Positions 28,076-37,286 of a stretch of 57,879 nt of DNA are shown piece by piece. The stretch is from assembly GCA_963740395.1 (NCBI GenBank), contig CAVUEP010000070.1:1-57879 (forward strand), given 5' to 3'. The number at the start of each line of letters is the position of its first letter. Position 1 is the first letter of the stretch. Position numbers and translations under genes: made by a program. The stretch comes from CADEEN01 sp963740395. Its GTDB lineage: Bacteria > Pseudomonadota > Gammaproteobacteria > Burkholderiales > Burkholderiaceae_C. Under the pieces are notes generated by a model. The model made no database searches and was not told the DNA's origin. It saw nothing but the letters and a program-made list of their open reading frames with translations.

Positions 28076-29551
28076 ATGGGTTTGTTGAGCGTCGCGATCT
28101 GGCTGCCGATCCTGGTGGGTGCGGTGCTGCTCGCGCTCGGCCGCGACGAGCACGCCGCGCAGTCGCGCTGGATCGCCCTGGTCGGTGCCATCGCCAGCTT
28201 CCTGGTCACGCTGCCGCTGATCAGCGGCTTCGACGTCGGTACGGCGTCGATGCAGTTCCAGGAAAGGGCGTCCTGGATCGATCGCTTCAATGTCTTCTAC
28301 CACCTCGGTGTCGATGGCATCTCGGTGTGGTTCGTGCTGCTCACCGCCTTCATCACCGTGATCGTGGTCATCTCGGCTTGGCAAGTGATCACGGTCCGCG
28401 TGAACCAGTACATGGGCGCGTTCCTGATCCTGTCGGGGCTCATGATCGGCATCTTCTCGGCGCTAGACGGCCTGCTGTTCTACGTCTTCTTCGAAGCCAC
28501 GCTGATCCCGATGTACATCATCATCGGCGTCTGGGGTGGACCGAATCGGGTTTACGCGGCATTCAAGTTCTTCCTCTACACGCTGCTCGGCTCGCTGTTG
28601 ATGCTGCTGGCGCTGCTGTATCTGTATTTCAAGTCGGGAGGCAGCTTCGCCATTCTCGACTGGCACCAGCTGCCGCTGCCGCTGTCGGCCCAGAGCCTGC
28701 TGTTCTTCGCCTTCTTCGCTGCCTTCTCGGTCAAGGTGCCGATGTGGCCGGTGCACACCTGGCTGCCCGACGCGCACGTCGAGGCGCCCACCGGCGGCTC
28801 GGTGGTGCTGGCGGCGATCATGCTCAAGCTCGGCGCCTACGGCTTTCTGCGCTTCTCGCTGCCGATCGCTCCCGACGCCAGCCGCGAATGGGCCTGGTTC
28901 ATCATCGCGCTGTCGTTGATCGCCGTGGTCTACATCGGCCTGGTGGCGCTGGTGCAGCAGGACATGAAGAAGTTGGTGGCCTACTCGTCGATCGCGCACA
29001 TGGGCTTCGTCACGCTGGGCTTCTTCATCTTCAGCGAGCTCGGCGTCTCGGGTGGCATCGTGCAGATGATCAGCCACGGTTTCATCTCGGGTGCGATGTT
29101 CCTGTGCATCGGCGTGCTCTACGACCGCATGCACTCGCGCCAGATCGCCGATTACGGCGGCGTCGTCAACACCATGCCCAAGTTCGCCGCCTTCGCCGTC
29201 TTCTTCGCCATGGCCAACAGCGGCCTGCCCGGCACCAGCGGTTTCGTGGGCGAATGGATGGTGATCCTGGGCACGGTCAAGTTCAATTTCTGGCTCGCGG
29301 CCCTGGCGGCAACGGCGCTGATCTTCGGCGCCGCCTACAACCTGTGGATGGTCAAGCGCGTCTACTTCGGCGAGGCCGCCAACGAGCAGGTCAAGGCGCT
29401 GGTCGACATCGACCGGCGTGAGTTCCTGATGCTGGCGCTGCTGGCCGTGGCGGTGCTTTGGATGGGCGTGTACCCGAAGCCCTTTACCGACGTGATGCAC
29501 GTGTCCGTGACCGAGCTGCTGCAGCATGTGGCGCAGAGCAAGCTCAACTGA
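28076..29551 (+). CDS. nuoM: NADH-quinone oxidoreductase subunit M
   Basis: NuoM is the middle-distal antiporter-like subunit. The 491-residue protein has about 14 hydrophobic segments, the conserved glutamate in FYVFFEATLIPMYIIIG-type sequence (about 137-153) and the lysine-containing half-channel KVPMWPVHTWLPDAHVEAP (about 220-238). It follows nuoL by 39 bases and precedes nuoN by 15. Confidence 0.97.
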   Translation: MGLLSVAIWLPILVGAVLLALGRDEHAAQSRWIALVGAIASFLVTLPLISGFDVGTASMQFQERASWIDRFNVFYHLGVDGISVWFVLLTAFITVIVVISAWQVITVRVNQYMGAFLILSGLMIGIFSALDGLLFYVFFEATLIPMYIIIGVWGGPNRVYAAFKFFLYTLLGSLLMLLALLYLYFKSGGSFAILDWHQLPLPLSAQSLLFFAFFAAFSVKVPMWPVHTWLPDAHVEAPTGGSVVLAAIMLKLGAYGFLRFSLPIAPDASREWAWFIIALSLIAVVYIGLVALVQQDMKKLVAYSSIAHMGFVTLGFFIFSELGVSGGIVQMISHGFISGAMFLCIGVLYDRMHSRQIADYGGVVNTMPKFAAFAVFFAMANSGLPGTSGFVGEWMVILGTVKFNFWLAALAATALIFGAAYNLWMVKRVYFGEAANEQVKALVDIDRREFLMLALLAVAVLWMGVYPKPFTDVMHVSVTELLQHVAQSKLN

Positions 29552-29566
29552 GGCCAGGGCCCCGAG

Positions 29567-31077
29567 ATGTCTTCCATGAACTGGCAAGTGCTGTACCCCG
29601 AGATCGTGTTGTTGGCGATGGCCTGCGTCATCGCCATCGTCGACCTGTTCGTCACCGACCCGGCGCGCCGCCTGACCTTCTGGTTGACACAGGCCACGCT
29701 GGCCACGGTGGCCCTGCTGCACCTGAGTGCGCTCGGAACAGGCGCGTCGCTCGAGGGCATGCAGGGCATGGTGGCCTCGGACCCGCTGGGTCATCTGCTG
29801 GCCTTCTTCGCCACCGTCTCGGTCATGGTGACGCTGGTCTATGCGCGGCCCTACATCGGTTCGCGCGAGATGCGCAAGGGCGAGTTCTTCACGCTGTCGA
29901 TGTTCGCGCTGCTCGGCGTGTGCGTGATGGTCTCGGCCAAGCAACTTCCTCGTCGTCTATCTCGGGCTGGAGTTGATGAGCCTGTCGCTCTATGCGCTGA
30001 CCGCGTTGCGCCGCGACCACGGCCTGTCGACCGAAGCCGCGATGAAGTACTTCGTCCTCGGCGCGCTGGCGTCGGGCTTCCTGCTCTATGGCCTGTCGAT
30101 GATGTACGGCGCCACCGGCACGCTGGACATCGGCAAGGTCTTCGAGGCCATCGGCAGGGGCCAGGCCAATCCACAGGTGCTGACCTTCGGCGTCGTGTTC
30201 ATCGTCGCCGGGCTGGGCTTCAAGTTCGGCGCCGCGCCCTTCCACATGTGGGTGCCCGACGTCTACCACGGTGCGCCCACCGCGGTGACGCTGCTGATTG
30301 CCGGCGCGCCGAAGCTGGCGGCCTTCGGCATCACGACTGCGGCTGCTGGTCGAGGGCATGCTGGGCCTGGCCAACGACTGGCAGCAGATGCTGGTGGTGC
30401 TGGCGGTGGCCTCGCTGTTCATCGGCAATCTGGCCGCCATCGCCCAGACCAACCTCAAGCGCCTGCTGGCCTATTCGGCCATCGCGCAGATCGGCTTCGT
30501 GCTGCTCGCGCTCAGCGCCGGCGTGATCAGCGGCAACACGCTGTCGGGGGGCAATGCCTACAGCTCGGCGCTGTTCTACATGGTCACGTATGTGTTGACC
30601 ACGCTGGGCACCTTCGGCGTCATCCTGCTGCTGTCGCGCCAAGGTTTCGAGAGCGAGGAGATCAGCGACCTGGCCGGCCTGAACCAGCGCAGCCCCTGGA
30701 TGGCCGCCGTGATGGCGCTCTTCATGTTCTCGCTGGCGGGGATTCCGCCGCTGGTCGGCTTCTACGCCAAGCTGTCGGTGTTGCAGGCACTGATCACGAC
30801 CAACTTGGCCGGTTACCTGTGGCTCGCCGTGATCGCCGTGCTGCTGTCGCTGGTCGGTGCGTTCTACTACTTGCGCGTGGTCAAGGTGATGTACTTCGAC
30901 GAGCCCGCCGCCGATGCGCCTCGCATCACCGGGGAACGCGGTGTGCAGGCCCTGCTGGCCGTCAACGGCGGCGCGGTGCTCGTGTTCGGCCTGCTGCCCG
31001 GCGGCTTGATGGCCCTGTGCATCAAGGCCATCGTGCTGCACGGTGGCGACATGACGACGCCCAAACTCGCCGCGTGA
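29567..31077 (+). CDS. nuoN: NADH-quinone oxidoreductase subunit N, with two frameshifts
   Basis: NuoN is the third antiporter-like subunit of complex I. Read across frames it is about 503 codons, as expected, with the conserved FLVVYLGLELMSLSLYAL, FKFGAAPFHMWVPDVYHGAP and AYSAIAQIGF segments. An extra g near 29941 (aag caac where aac aac is expected) and an extra c near 30337 (acg actg where acg atg is expected) shift the frame; both are single-base insertions outside homopolymers, and the protein sequence is otherwise perfectly family-like. The stop overlaps the GTG start of the next gene. Confidence 0.94.
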
Positions 31078-31661
31078 AACGTACCGAGGTTGACGCCCAC
31101 CTGATCGAAACGCGCGTCGGCGCCGAGCCGGTGTGGCGCGGCCGCTTTCTCGACGTCCGGCGCGACACCGTGCGTCTGCCTGACGGCGCACAGGCCACGC
31201 GCGAGTACATCGTGCACCCCGGCGCGGTGATGACGGTACCGTTGCTGCCTGATGGGCGTCTCTTGATGGAGCGGCAGTACCGCTACCCGATGGGCCGCGT
31301 GATGCTGGAGTTTCCGGCCGGCAAGCTCGATGCCGGCGAGGCGCCCTGGACCTGCGCTATCCGCGAACTGGCCGAGGAGACCGGCTATCGTGCCACCGAG
31401 TGGGCGCGTGCAGGCATTCTGAACAACGCGATCGCCTACTCGACCGAAGCGATCGAGATCTGGTTCGCGCGCGGGTTGACGGCCGGCGTGCAGCACCTCG
31501 ATGCCGGCGAATTCCTCGACACCGTCACGCATACGGTGGCCGAGCTCGACGCCATGGTTGCGAATGGCGAAGTCACCGACGCCAAGACCTTGATCGGGCT
31601 GCTTTGGTTGCAAAAGTGGCAGGCTGGGCTGTGGCCGTTGAGCTGGCAGCCCGCGCCATGA
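31074..31661 (+). CDS. NUDIX hydrolase, ADP-ribose pyrophosphatase-like
   Basis: The 195-residue protein has a complete Nudix box (GKLDAGEAPWTCAIRELAEETGY, matching G-x5-E-x7-R-E-x2-E-E-x-G), which binds Mg2+ and cleaves nucleoside diphosphate linkages. The upstream segment VHPGAVMTVPLLPDGRLLMERQYRYP is typical of ADP-ribose pyrophosphatases. The start is taken as GTG at 31074, which overlaps the nuoN stop (GTGA) and gives the family N-terminus; no ATG fits. It is probably translated from the complex I message. Confidence 0.9.
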   Translation: MKRTEVDAHLIETRVGAEPVWRGRFLDVRRDTVRLPDGAQATREYIVHPGAVMTVPLLPDGRLLMERQYRYPMGRVMLEFPAGKLDAGEAPWTCAIRELAEETGYRATEWARAGILNNAIAYSTEAIEIWFARGLTAGVQHLDAGEFLDTVTHTVAELDAMVANGEVTDAKTLIGLLWLQKWQAGLWPLSWQPAP

Positions 31662-31719
31662 GCGGCGCTCGCTATGATGACCCGGTCATGACACCTCCAA
31701 GCACAACCCGTTCGCGGCA

Positions 31720-32157
31720 ATGAAAGTCATCGACCTGCGCTGTCACAACGGCCATGGCTTCGAGGGCTGGTTCGCCAGCGACGAGGACTTCCTCGACCAG
31801 AATGGCCGTCAGTTGATTGCCTGCCCGCTGTGTGACGACAACGTGATCGTGCGCCTGCCCAGCGCGCCGCGCTTGAACCTGTCAGGCGCGCGCGAAACGG
31901 CGGATGCCGCACCCACGCCGCAACCACAGTTCGATGCGCAGGCGCAATGGATGAAGGTCGTGCGCCATGTGCTGGCCCACACCGAAGACGTAGGCGAGCG
32001 CTTTGCCGCCGAAGCCCGGCGCATTCATTACGGCGACGCCGCCGAACGCGGGATTCGTGGCCAGGCCACGCCTGTCGAACGCGAGGCCCTGCGCGACGAG
32101 GGCATCGAGGTCACGCAACTGCCAGTGCCGACGGCGCTGAAAGAGCCGCTGCAGTAG
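31720..32157 (+). CDS. DUF1178 family protein
   Basis: The 145-residue protein matches the DUF1178 family, whose role is unknown. It opens MKVIDLRCHNGHGFEGWF and has a second cysteine pair CPLC about 30 residues later; together with the N-terminal Cys/His these could form a small zinc ribbon. The middle is a variable linker (about 55-75) before a helical C-terminal half. The order complex I, NUDIX, DUF1178 is common in Burkholderiales, but that gives no function. Confidence 0.9.
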   Translation: MKVIDLRCHNGHGFEGWFASDEDFLDQNGRQLIACPLCDDNVIVRLPSAPRLNLSGARETADAAPTPQPQFDAQAQWMKVVRHVLAHTEDVGERFAAEARRIHYGDAAERGIRGQATPVEREALRDEGIEVTQLPVPTALKEPLQ

Positions 32158-32187
32158 GGGCCGCGGCGGCGCGGCCGCCACGCACGG

Positions 32188-33594
32188 TCAGAGCAGCCGG
32201 CCCGGATTGAGCAGGCGCTGCGGATCGAGTGCTTGCTTGATGGCGCGCATCATCGCCATGGCGGTGGGGTCCTTGCGCCGCACCAGTTCGTCGCGTTTGA
32301 GCACGCCGATGCCGTGCTCGGCCGAGATCGACCCGTGATGGGCCGTCACGGCATCGAAGACGATGGCGTTGACCGCATGCTCCTCACTCTGCAGGAATGC
32401 CGTGCCGTCCTCGCCGGCGGGGGCTTGCACGTTGTAATGCAGGTTGCCGTCGCCGAGGTGGCCGAAGTTGACCAGGCGGATCCCGGGCCAGCGTGCCGCG
32501 AGCGTCGCGTCGGTCGCGGCACAGAATGCCGGGATGCTCGATACCGGCAGAGAAATGTCGTGCTTGATGTTCAGGCCTTCCTCGCTCTGCGCCAGCGGAA
32601 TCGACTCGCGCAGGTGCCACATCGCGCGCGACTGTGCCACGCTCTCGGCGATGGCCGCGTCGTTGATCGTGCCCGCCTGCAGCGCGTCGGCGAGCAGGCC
32701 TTCGAATTGCGTGCGGGCATGGCCCGCGCTCTCGTTGTCTGACAGCTCGACCAGCACGGTCCAGGGCACCCGGGGCAGGGCCTGTCGCCGCTCCGGAAAG
32801 TGGCGGGCCACCAGTGCCAACGAAAATCCGTTCATGACCTCGAAGCCGGTCAGTCCCGGGCCCAACTGCCGCTGCGCCGCGCCCAACAAGGCCACGCAGT
32901 CGTCGAGCGAAGCGCAGGCGGCCAGCGCGGTCATCGTGGCCGCAGGCCGGGGGTGCAGCGCCAACGTCGCCGCAGTCATGATCGCCAGCGTGCCCTCGCT
33001 GCCGATCAGCAGGTCGCGCAAGTCGTAGCCGGTGTTGTCCTTGCGCAGGCCGGTCAGGCCATGCCAGACCTCGCCCGCTGCCGTCACGGCCTCCAGGCCC
33101 AGGCACAGCGAGCGCGCGTTGCCATAGCGCAGCACCTGGGTGCCACCGGCGTTGGTGGCGAGGTTGCCACCGATGGTGCAACTGCCTTCGGCCGCCAGGC
33201 TCAACGGGAACAGCAGATCGGCATCGGCGGCCGCCTGCTGCACCGCCTGCAACACGCAGCCCGCCTCCGCGGTGACGGTGAGGTTCGCCGGGTCCAAGTT
33301 GCGGATGCGGTTCATTCGCGTGAGGCTGAGCAGAATCTGCGTGCCGCTGGCATCGGGGACACCCGCACCGACGAGGCCGGTGTTGCCGCCCTGCGGCACG
33401 ATCGATGCGCCATGCGATGCACAGGCGCGCACGAGGGCGGCCACTTCGTCGGTCGTGTGGGGACGCACGACGGCCAGCGCCTTGCCGCGCCAGCGCTTGC
33501 GCCAATCGGCCTCATAGGCCGACAGATCGCCCTCGGTCAGCACCTGATCGGCGCCGACGGTGTCGCGCAGCGCGGAGATCAGCGCCTCGCTCAT
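32188..33594 (-). CDS. FAD-linked oxidase of the GlcD / D-lactate dehydrogenase family
   Basis: The 468-residue protein is a VAO/PCMH-type flavoenzyme. The N-terminal FAD-binding domain (about 35-215) contains IVPQGGNTGLVGAGVPD and GNLATNAGGTQVLRYGNARSL, which bind the FAD pyrophosphate; the C-terminal FAD-oxidase domain ends with GSISAEHGIGVLKRDEL and a typical LDPQRLLNPGRLL tail. Such enzymes oxidise D-lactate, glycolate or D-2-hydroxyglutarate and pass electrons to a quinone or cytochrome; the exact substrate is not decidable. ATG at 33594 overlaps the DUF2069 gene by four bases, so the two form a reverse-strand operon. Confidence 0.92.
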   Translation of the reverse strand: MSEALISALRDTVGADQVLTEGDLSAYEADWRKRWRGKALAVVRPHTTDEVAALVRACASHGASIVPQGGNTGLVGAGVPDASGTQILLSLTRMNRIRNLDPANLTVTAEAGCVLQAVQQAAADADLLFPLSLAAEGSCTIGGNLATNAGGTQVLRYGNARSLCLGLEAVTAAGEVWHGLTGLRKDNTGYDLRDLLIGSEGTLAIMTAATLALHPRPAATMTALAACASLDDCVALLGAAQRQLGPGLTGFEVMNGFSLALVARHFPERRQALPRVPWTVLVELSDNESAGHARTQFEGLLADALQAGTINDAAIAESVAQSRAMWHLRESIPLAQSEEGLNIKHDISLPVSSIPAFCAATDATLAARWPGIRLVNFGHLGDGNLHYNVQAPAGEDGTAFLQSEEHAVNAIVFDAVTAHHGSISAEHGIGVLKRDELVRRKDPTAMAMMRAIKQALDPQRLLNPGRLL

Positions 33595-33974
33595 GATGCG
33601 GCGGGCGCCGAGCGTTGACGCCAGCGCACGTGCAGCACACAGGCCGAGAACAGCAGCATGCACAGCGCCACTTCGATCAGTGCCAGCGCGACGACAACGC
33701 CGTGCTCGCTGGTGGCGCGCACGACGCCTTCGGTGAAGTAGATCCATACCAGCAGGCTGACCCAGCGGTAGGTGTACATGCGGTACTTCAGCAGACCGAC
33801 CAAGGGCAACGCCAGCGGCAGCACCTTCAACGCCAGGGTGCGATTGCCCGTTGGCGCAAGCCACAGCTCCCAGGCCAGGCCGAGCAGGATCAGCCCCAGC
33901 AGGCTGCCCACGGCGAGCAGGCGCACGCGTTCGAGCGCGACGGGAGCGGTGGAAGTGAACATGTTTGGCATCAT
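33591..33974 (-). CDS. DUF2069 family membrane protein
   Basis: The 127-residue protein has four hydrophobic segments (about 18-38, 47-64, 70-88 and 96-115) and the conserved KYRMYTYRWVSLLVWIYFTEGVVRA region of DUF2069 (around 62-87). It is an inner-membrane protein of unknown role. Two adjacent ATGs (33974 and 33971) could start it. It lies only six bases from the divergent YihY-type gene, so each gene's promoter must sit inside the other. Confidence 0.88.
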   Translation of the reverse strand: MMPNMFTSTAPVALERVRLLAVGSLLGLILLGLAWELWLAPTGNRTLALKVLPLALPLVGLLKYRMYTYRWVSLLVWIYFTEGVVRATSEHGVVVALALIEVALCMLLFSACVLHVRWRQRSAPAAS

Positions 33975-33980
33975 AGGGTG

Positions 33981-35207
33981 ATGAGAAGGACTTTCGCCCC
34001 CGCCAGTTGGCGTGCTCACCTGAACGAACTGTCGGAGACGCTGCAATCCTGGCCCTGGCTGGATACGGCGCGCACCCTGCGCGAGCGCTTTCGCGAGGAC
34101 CGACTCGGCCTCACGGCCAGCAGCCTGACCTTCACGACGCTGATTGCGCTGGTGCCGCTGGTGACGGTGATGCTGGCCCTGTTCAGCGCCTTCCCCATGT
34201 TTGCCAGCTTTCAGGGTGCGCTGGAGAAGTACTTCCTGCAGAGTCTGGTGCCAGACGGCATCGCCAAGCCGGTGCTGGCCGCACTGACGCAGTTCGCGTC
34301 CCAGGCCACGCGCCTGGGGGCGGCGGGTCTGGTCGTGCTCGTGATCACGGCGCTGGCCCTGATGCTGACCATCGACCGCGCGCTCAACGCGATCTGGCGC
34401 GTGCGCCGGCCGCGCTCGATCGCGCGCCGCGTGCTCGTGTATTGGGCGGCGCTGACGCTCGGGCCGCTGCTGTTGGGCATCAGCCTGTCGCTGACCGCCA
34501 CCGCGCTGACGGCCTCCAGGGGCGTGATCGGCGTCCTGCCGGGCAGCCTGGGGCTGCTGCTCAACGGCCTGGAGTTCGCGCTGCTGGCTGCAGGCATGGC
34601 CGCCCTGTACCACTATGTGCCCAACACCGAGGTGCGCTGGCGCCACGCCATCGCCGGCGGCGTGTTCGTCGCCGTCGGCGTCAAGTTGGCCAAGGGCGGG
34701 CTGGCCTGGTACCTCAGTGCCATGCCCACCTACTCGACGGTCTACGGCGCCTTTGCCACCGTGCCGATCCTGCTGCTCTGGGTCTACATGGGATGGCTGA
34801 TCGTGCTGTGGGGCGCCGTGATCGCGGCCTACGCGCCCAGCCTGTCCATGCATGTGCGACGCCAGCCGATCACGCCGGGCTACCGCTTCACGCTGGCGCT
34901 GGCCGTGATCGCCGAACTGGCGCGCGCCAAGCGCAGTCCGCAGCGCGGGCTGACATTGCCTGAATTGGCTGCGGCGACAGCCACCGATCCGCTGCAGGTC
35001 GAGCCGACGGTCGAATCGCTGCGCGCCCTGGATTGGGTGGCATGGCTGGACGAGGACGCGGGCAAGCGTGTGGTGCTGCTGGTCGAGCCGGACACGGCAG
35101 CGGCACAGCCGCTTGTCGATGGAATGCTCCTCGAGCCGGCCGCCGCGGCGCGGCGGTTCCGCGAGCGCACCGGCATCGATCGATTGACGGTCGGTGACCT
35201 GATCTAG
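33981..35207 (+). CDS. YihY/virulence factor BrkB family inner-membrane protein
   Basis: The 408-residue protein has about six membrane segments between residues 50 and 285 with the family segments LTFTTLIALVPLVTVMLALFS, YHYVPNTEVRWRHAIAGG and LLLWVYMGWLIVLWGAVIAA. These proteins were once called ribonuclease BN, a name now known to be wrong; their role is unclear. The last 110 residues form a soluble domain (SPQRGLTLPELAAATATDPLQVEPTVESLRALDWV) that looks like a winged helix, a usual extension in betaproteobacteria. The ATG at 33981 is the first in a frame that is open far upstream. Confidence 0.9.
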   Translation: MRRTFAPASWRAHLNELSETLQSWPWLDTARTLRERFREDRLGLTASSLTFTTLIALVPLVTVMLALFSAFPMFASFQGALEKYFLQSLVPDGIAKPVLAALTQFASQATRLGAAGLVVLVITALALMLTIDRALNAIWRVRRPRSIARRVLVYWAALTLGPLLLGISLSLTATALTASRGVIGVLPGSLGLLLNGLEFALLAAGMAALYHYVPNTEVRWRHAIAGGVFVAVGVKLAKGGLAWYLSAMPTYSTVYGAFATVPILLLWVYMGWLIVLWGAVIAAYAPSLSMHVRRQPITPGYRFTLALAVIAELARAKRSPQRGLTLPELAAATATDPLQVEPTVESLRALDWVAWLDEDAGKRVVLLVEPDTAAAQPLVDGMLLEPAAAARRFRERTGIDRLTVGDLI

Positions 35208-35239
35208 ACGCCTGCGACAGGCTGCCGTGCCAGCCTCGG

Positions 35240-36553
35240 TCAGTCCAGTCCGGCGCAGTGCATGACGCGGTTCTTGCCGGCGCGTTTGGCCGCGTACATC
35301 GCATGGTCGGCCAGTTGCAGCAGGCGAAGCGGCTGGGTCGCGTCGAGAGGCGCCAGGGCGTAGCCGATGCTGGCCGAAACGGGCCGGGCCCCGTCTTCCG
35401 CCTTCGTGCACGCGTGCACGGCGTCCAACAGGTGTCCTGCCAGCGCATGGGCCCCGGCGGCGTCACGCACCGCGGCCAGGACCAGGAATTCGTCGCCGCC
35501 GAAGCGGCCGACAGCATCTTCGGCGCGCACTGCCTGCTGCAGCGCCTGCGCCAGTTGCACCAGCAGCGCGTCACCGGCGGCGTGGCCCTTTTCGTCGTTG
35601 AGGGCCTTGAAGCCATCGAGATCGACAAAGAACAGCCCCACGGGCTGCGTCCCGCAGTCCCCGGCGGCCGCCTCGAGCCGCTCCATCATCGAGCGCCGGG
35701 CCAAGGCATCGGTCAGTCCATCGCGCTCGGCCCTGCGCTGCAGGCGCTGCTGCGATTCCGTCAGCTCGTGCACATCGATGGTCACGGTGTAGACGCCCTG
35801 AACCCGGTTTTCGTCGTCGAGGTCGGGCACGTAGCTGGTGCGCATCCAGCGCGGGCCCTCGGGCAGGTGCTCGATCAGGCGCGTGTACTGCACCGTCTCG
35901 CCAGCCAGCGCGCGCTCGAAGTACGGACGGTGCTCCTCCCATCGGGCGGCGCCGCGGACGAGGCCGATGTGCTGCCCGAGCAGCTCGCTGGCGGCCATGC
36001 CGACGGCGTGCGTGTAGGCGCGGTTGACGAAGCGCAGACGGAACTCGCGATCGACATAGGTCAGCGGGTAGGGAATGTGCTCGGTAAAGCGATCCAGGCG
36101 CTGGCGCGACTCGACCAGCGCCTCGCGTTCAACCACGTCGTCGTGGATATCGAAGGCGATCGTGTAGACGGCCTCGACCTCGCCGGCGGCGTTGCGGTCG
36201 GGGAAAACCATGGCTCGGGTCCATCGCGCGCTGGCACCCTGGTGCGTGAGTCGGCGTTCGTAGCGCACGGTATGGCCCGCGAAGGCCCCGTCGAACGCGC
36301 GGCTGGCAATGGCCCAGGCCGCAGGCCCGTACAGCTCGGACAGGGTGCGGCCGACCAGTTCCTCGCTCGGACGACCGGCCCAGCGGGCATACGGTGCATT
36401 GCAGAACAGCAGGCGCGCGTCGCGGTCCCAGCGGCCGATCGGCAGGGCGATCGCATCGACCAGACGCTCGGCCGGGTCGGCGCTCAGGTTGGTGGTCGGG
36501 GTGTCGTCGAGCTTCACGGAGGGCATCCTGGCAGCCCCGCAGGGTCGTGTCAT
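35240..36553 (-). CDS. Diguanylate cyclase with two PAS domains
   Basis: The 437-residue protein makes the second messenger cyclic di-GMP from two GTP. Two PAS sensory domains (about 25-145 and 150-270) precede a GGDEF domain (about 275-437). The active-site motif GGDEF is intact (RFGGDEFLVL), and an allosteric I-site RxxD (RAED) lies exactly five residues before it, so product inhibition is expected. No signal peptide or membrane segment is visible, so it is cytoplasmic; both PAS ligands are unknown. A second in-frame ATG at 36526 is possible. It converges on the YihY-type gene with a 32-base gap that holds a small hairpin (GCCTG-CGA-CAGGC, 35210-35222). Confidence 0.93.
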   Translation of the reverse strand: MTRPCGAARMPSVKLDDTPTTNLSADPAERLVDAIALPIGRWDRDARLLFCNAPYARWAGRPSEELVGRTLSELYGPAAWAIASRAFDGAFAGHTVRYERRLTHQGASARWTRAMVFPDRNAAGEVEAVYTIAFDIHDDVVEREALVESRQRLDRFTEHIPYPLTYVDREFRLRFVNRAYTHAVGMAASELLGQHIGLVRGAARWEEHRPYFERALAGETVQYTRLIEHLPEGPRWMRTSYVPDLDDENRVQGVYTVTIDVHELTESQQRLQRRAERDGLTDALARRSMMERLEAAAGDCGTQPVGLFFVDLDGFKALNDEKGHAAGDALLVQLAQALQQAVRAEDAVGRFGGDEFLVLAAVRDAAGAHALAGHLLDAVHACTKAEDGARPVSASIGYALAPLDATQPLRLLQLADHAMYAAKRAGKNRVMHCAGLD

Positions 36554-36612
36554 TCACCCGGAAGGGGGTATCGGCGCGCCGTGTGACTTCGGCCACGGTG
36601 CTGCCGCCGCGC

Positions 36613-37203
36613 TCAAGTCGGGTGCAGCACCACGAGCAGGGCCTGGGCCGGCGTGCGGCCCGGATTGCGGATGCTGTGCGCGACATCGACAGCATAGCGC
36701 GCCGTCTCGCCATGGCGCACCCGGGCTGTCTCGCTGCCGGCCTGCACCTCGAGCGTGCCGGACTGCACCGACAGGTGCTCACGCGAGCCCGGCTCATGCG
36801 GCTGCGAGGCCAAGGTGCCGCCGGGCTGCACGGTCAGCGCATACCACTCGAACTGGCCGGCCAGCTCGATCGGCCCCAGGATGCGCAGCTCGCACTTGCC
36901 GTCCGGACTGGCCAGGCTGGGCGTGGCATGGGCCGGCACGGTCGTCAGCACCGGCGCCGCCGGGCGTTCGCCGCCGAGCAGCTCGCCCACGCCCACCCCG
37001 AGCGCGGTGGCCAGGCGCCAGACCACGGCCACGGTCGGATTGGCCTGGTGGCGCTCGATCTGCGAGAGCATCGACTTGGACACGCCGGCCAGGCGCGACA
37101 GCTCGTCCAGCGAGAGTCCGCGGGACTGCCGCAACGCGGCCAGCGCAGCGCCGACGCGCGGCGGCTGTGCGTCGGCTGGCTTGACGGCGGCAGGTCTTGG
37201 CAC
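36613..37203 (-). CDS. XRE-family regulator with C-terminal cupin domain
   Basis: The protein has an N-terminal helix-turn-helix (VGAALAALRQSRGLSLDELSRLAGVSKSMLSQIERHQANPTV in the first 75 residues) and a small-molecule-binding cupin domain in the last 75 (SREHLSVQSGTLEVQAG and following). The start is taken as GTG at 37203 (VPRPAAVKPADAQ, 196 residues); the frame is open to 37260, but the added residues are not family-like. It diverges from kbl-tdh, and two copies of a CGATAxxCTGGA-like repeat lie between them, so it very likely regulates threonine catabolism and itself. The effector is unknown; threonine or a product is a natural guess. Confidence 0.9.
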   Translation of the reverse strand: MPRPAAVKPADAQPPRVGAALAALRQSRGLSLDELSRLAGVSKSMLSQIERHQANPTVAVVWRLATALGVGVGELLGGERPAAPVLTTVPAHATPSLASPDGKCELRILGPIELAGQFEWYALTVQPGGTLASQPHEPGSREHLSVQSGTLEVQAGSETARVRHGETARYAVDVAHSIRNPGRTPAQALLVVLHPT

Positions 37204-37232
37204 GATACTGGAATTTTGTTCGATATACTGGA
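37203..37232. promoter_or_regulatory. Candidate operator and promoter between XRE-cupin gene and kbl
   Basis: CGATACTGGA (37203-37212) and CGATATACTGGA (37221-37232) form a direct repeat spaced 18 bases apart. The second copy contains TATACT (37224-37229), a plausible -10 box for kbl. The first copy touches the presumed regulator start, so occupancy could control both directions. No strong -35 box was found. Confidence 0.5.
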
Positions 37233-37286
37233 CACGTCGTGTGCGAATGCACGGCCGCATTGTGCCGCACGGAAAGCCGAAAGACC

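Noticed and set aside
32159..32176. Intrinsic terminator between DUF1178 and FAD oxidase genes
   Set aside because: A GGCCGC/GCGGCC stem is present but there is no U-run, so it is noted only as part of the hairpin pattern.
33981..35207. Ribonuclease BN as the product of the YihY-type gene
   Set aside because: The old name was a misassignment; this is a membrane protein with no nuclease motif.
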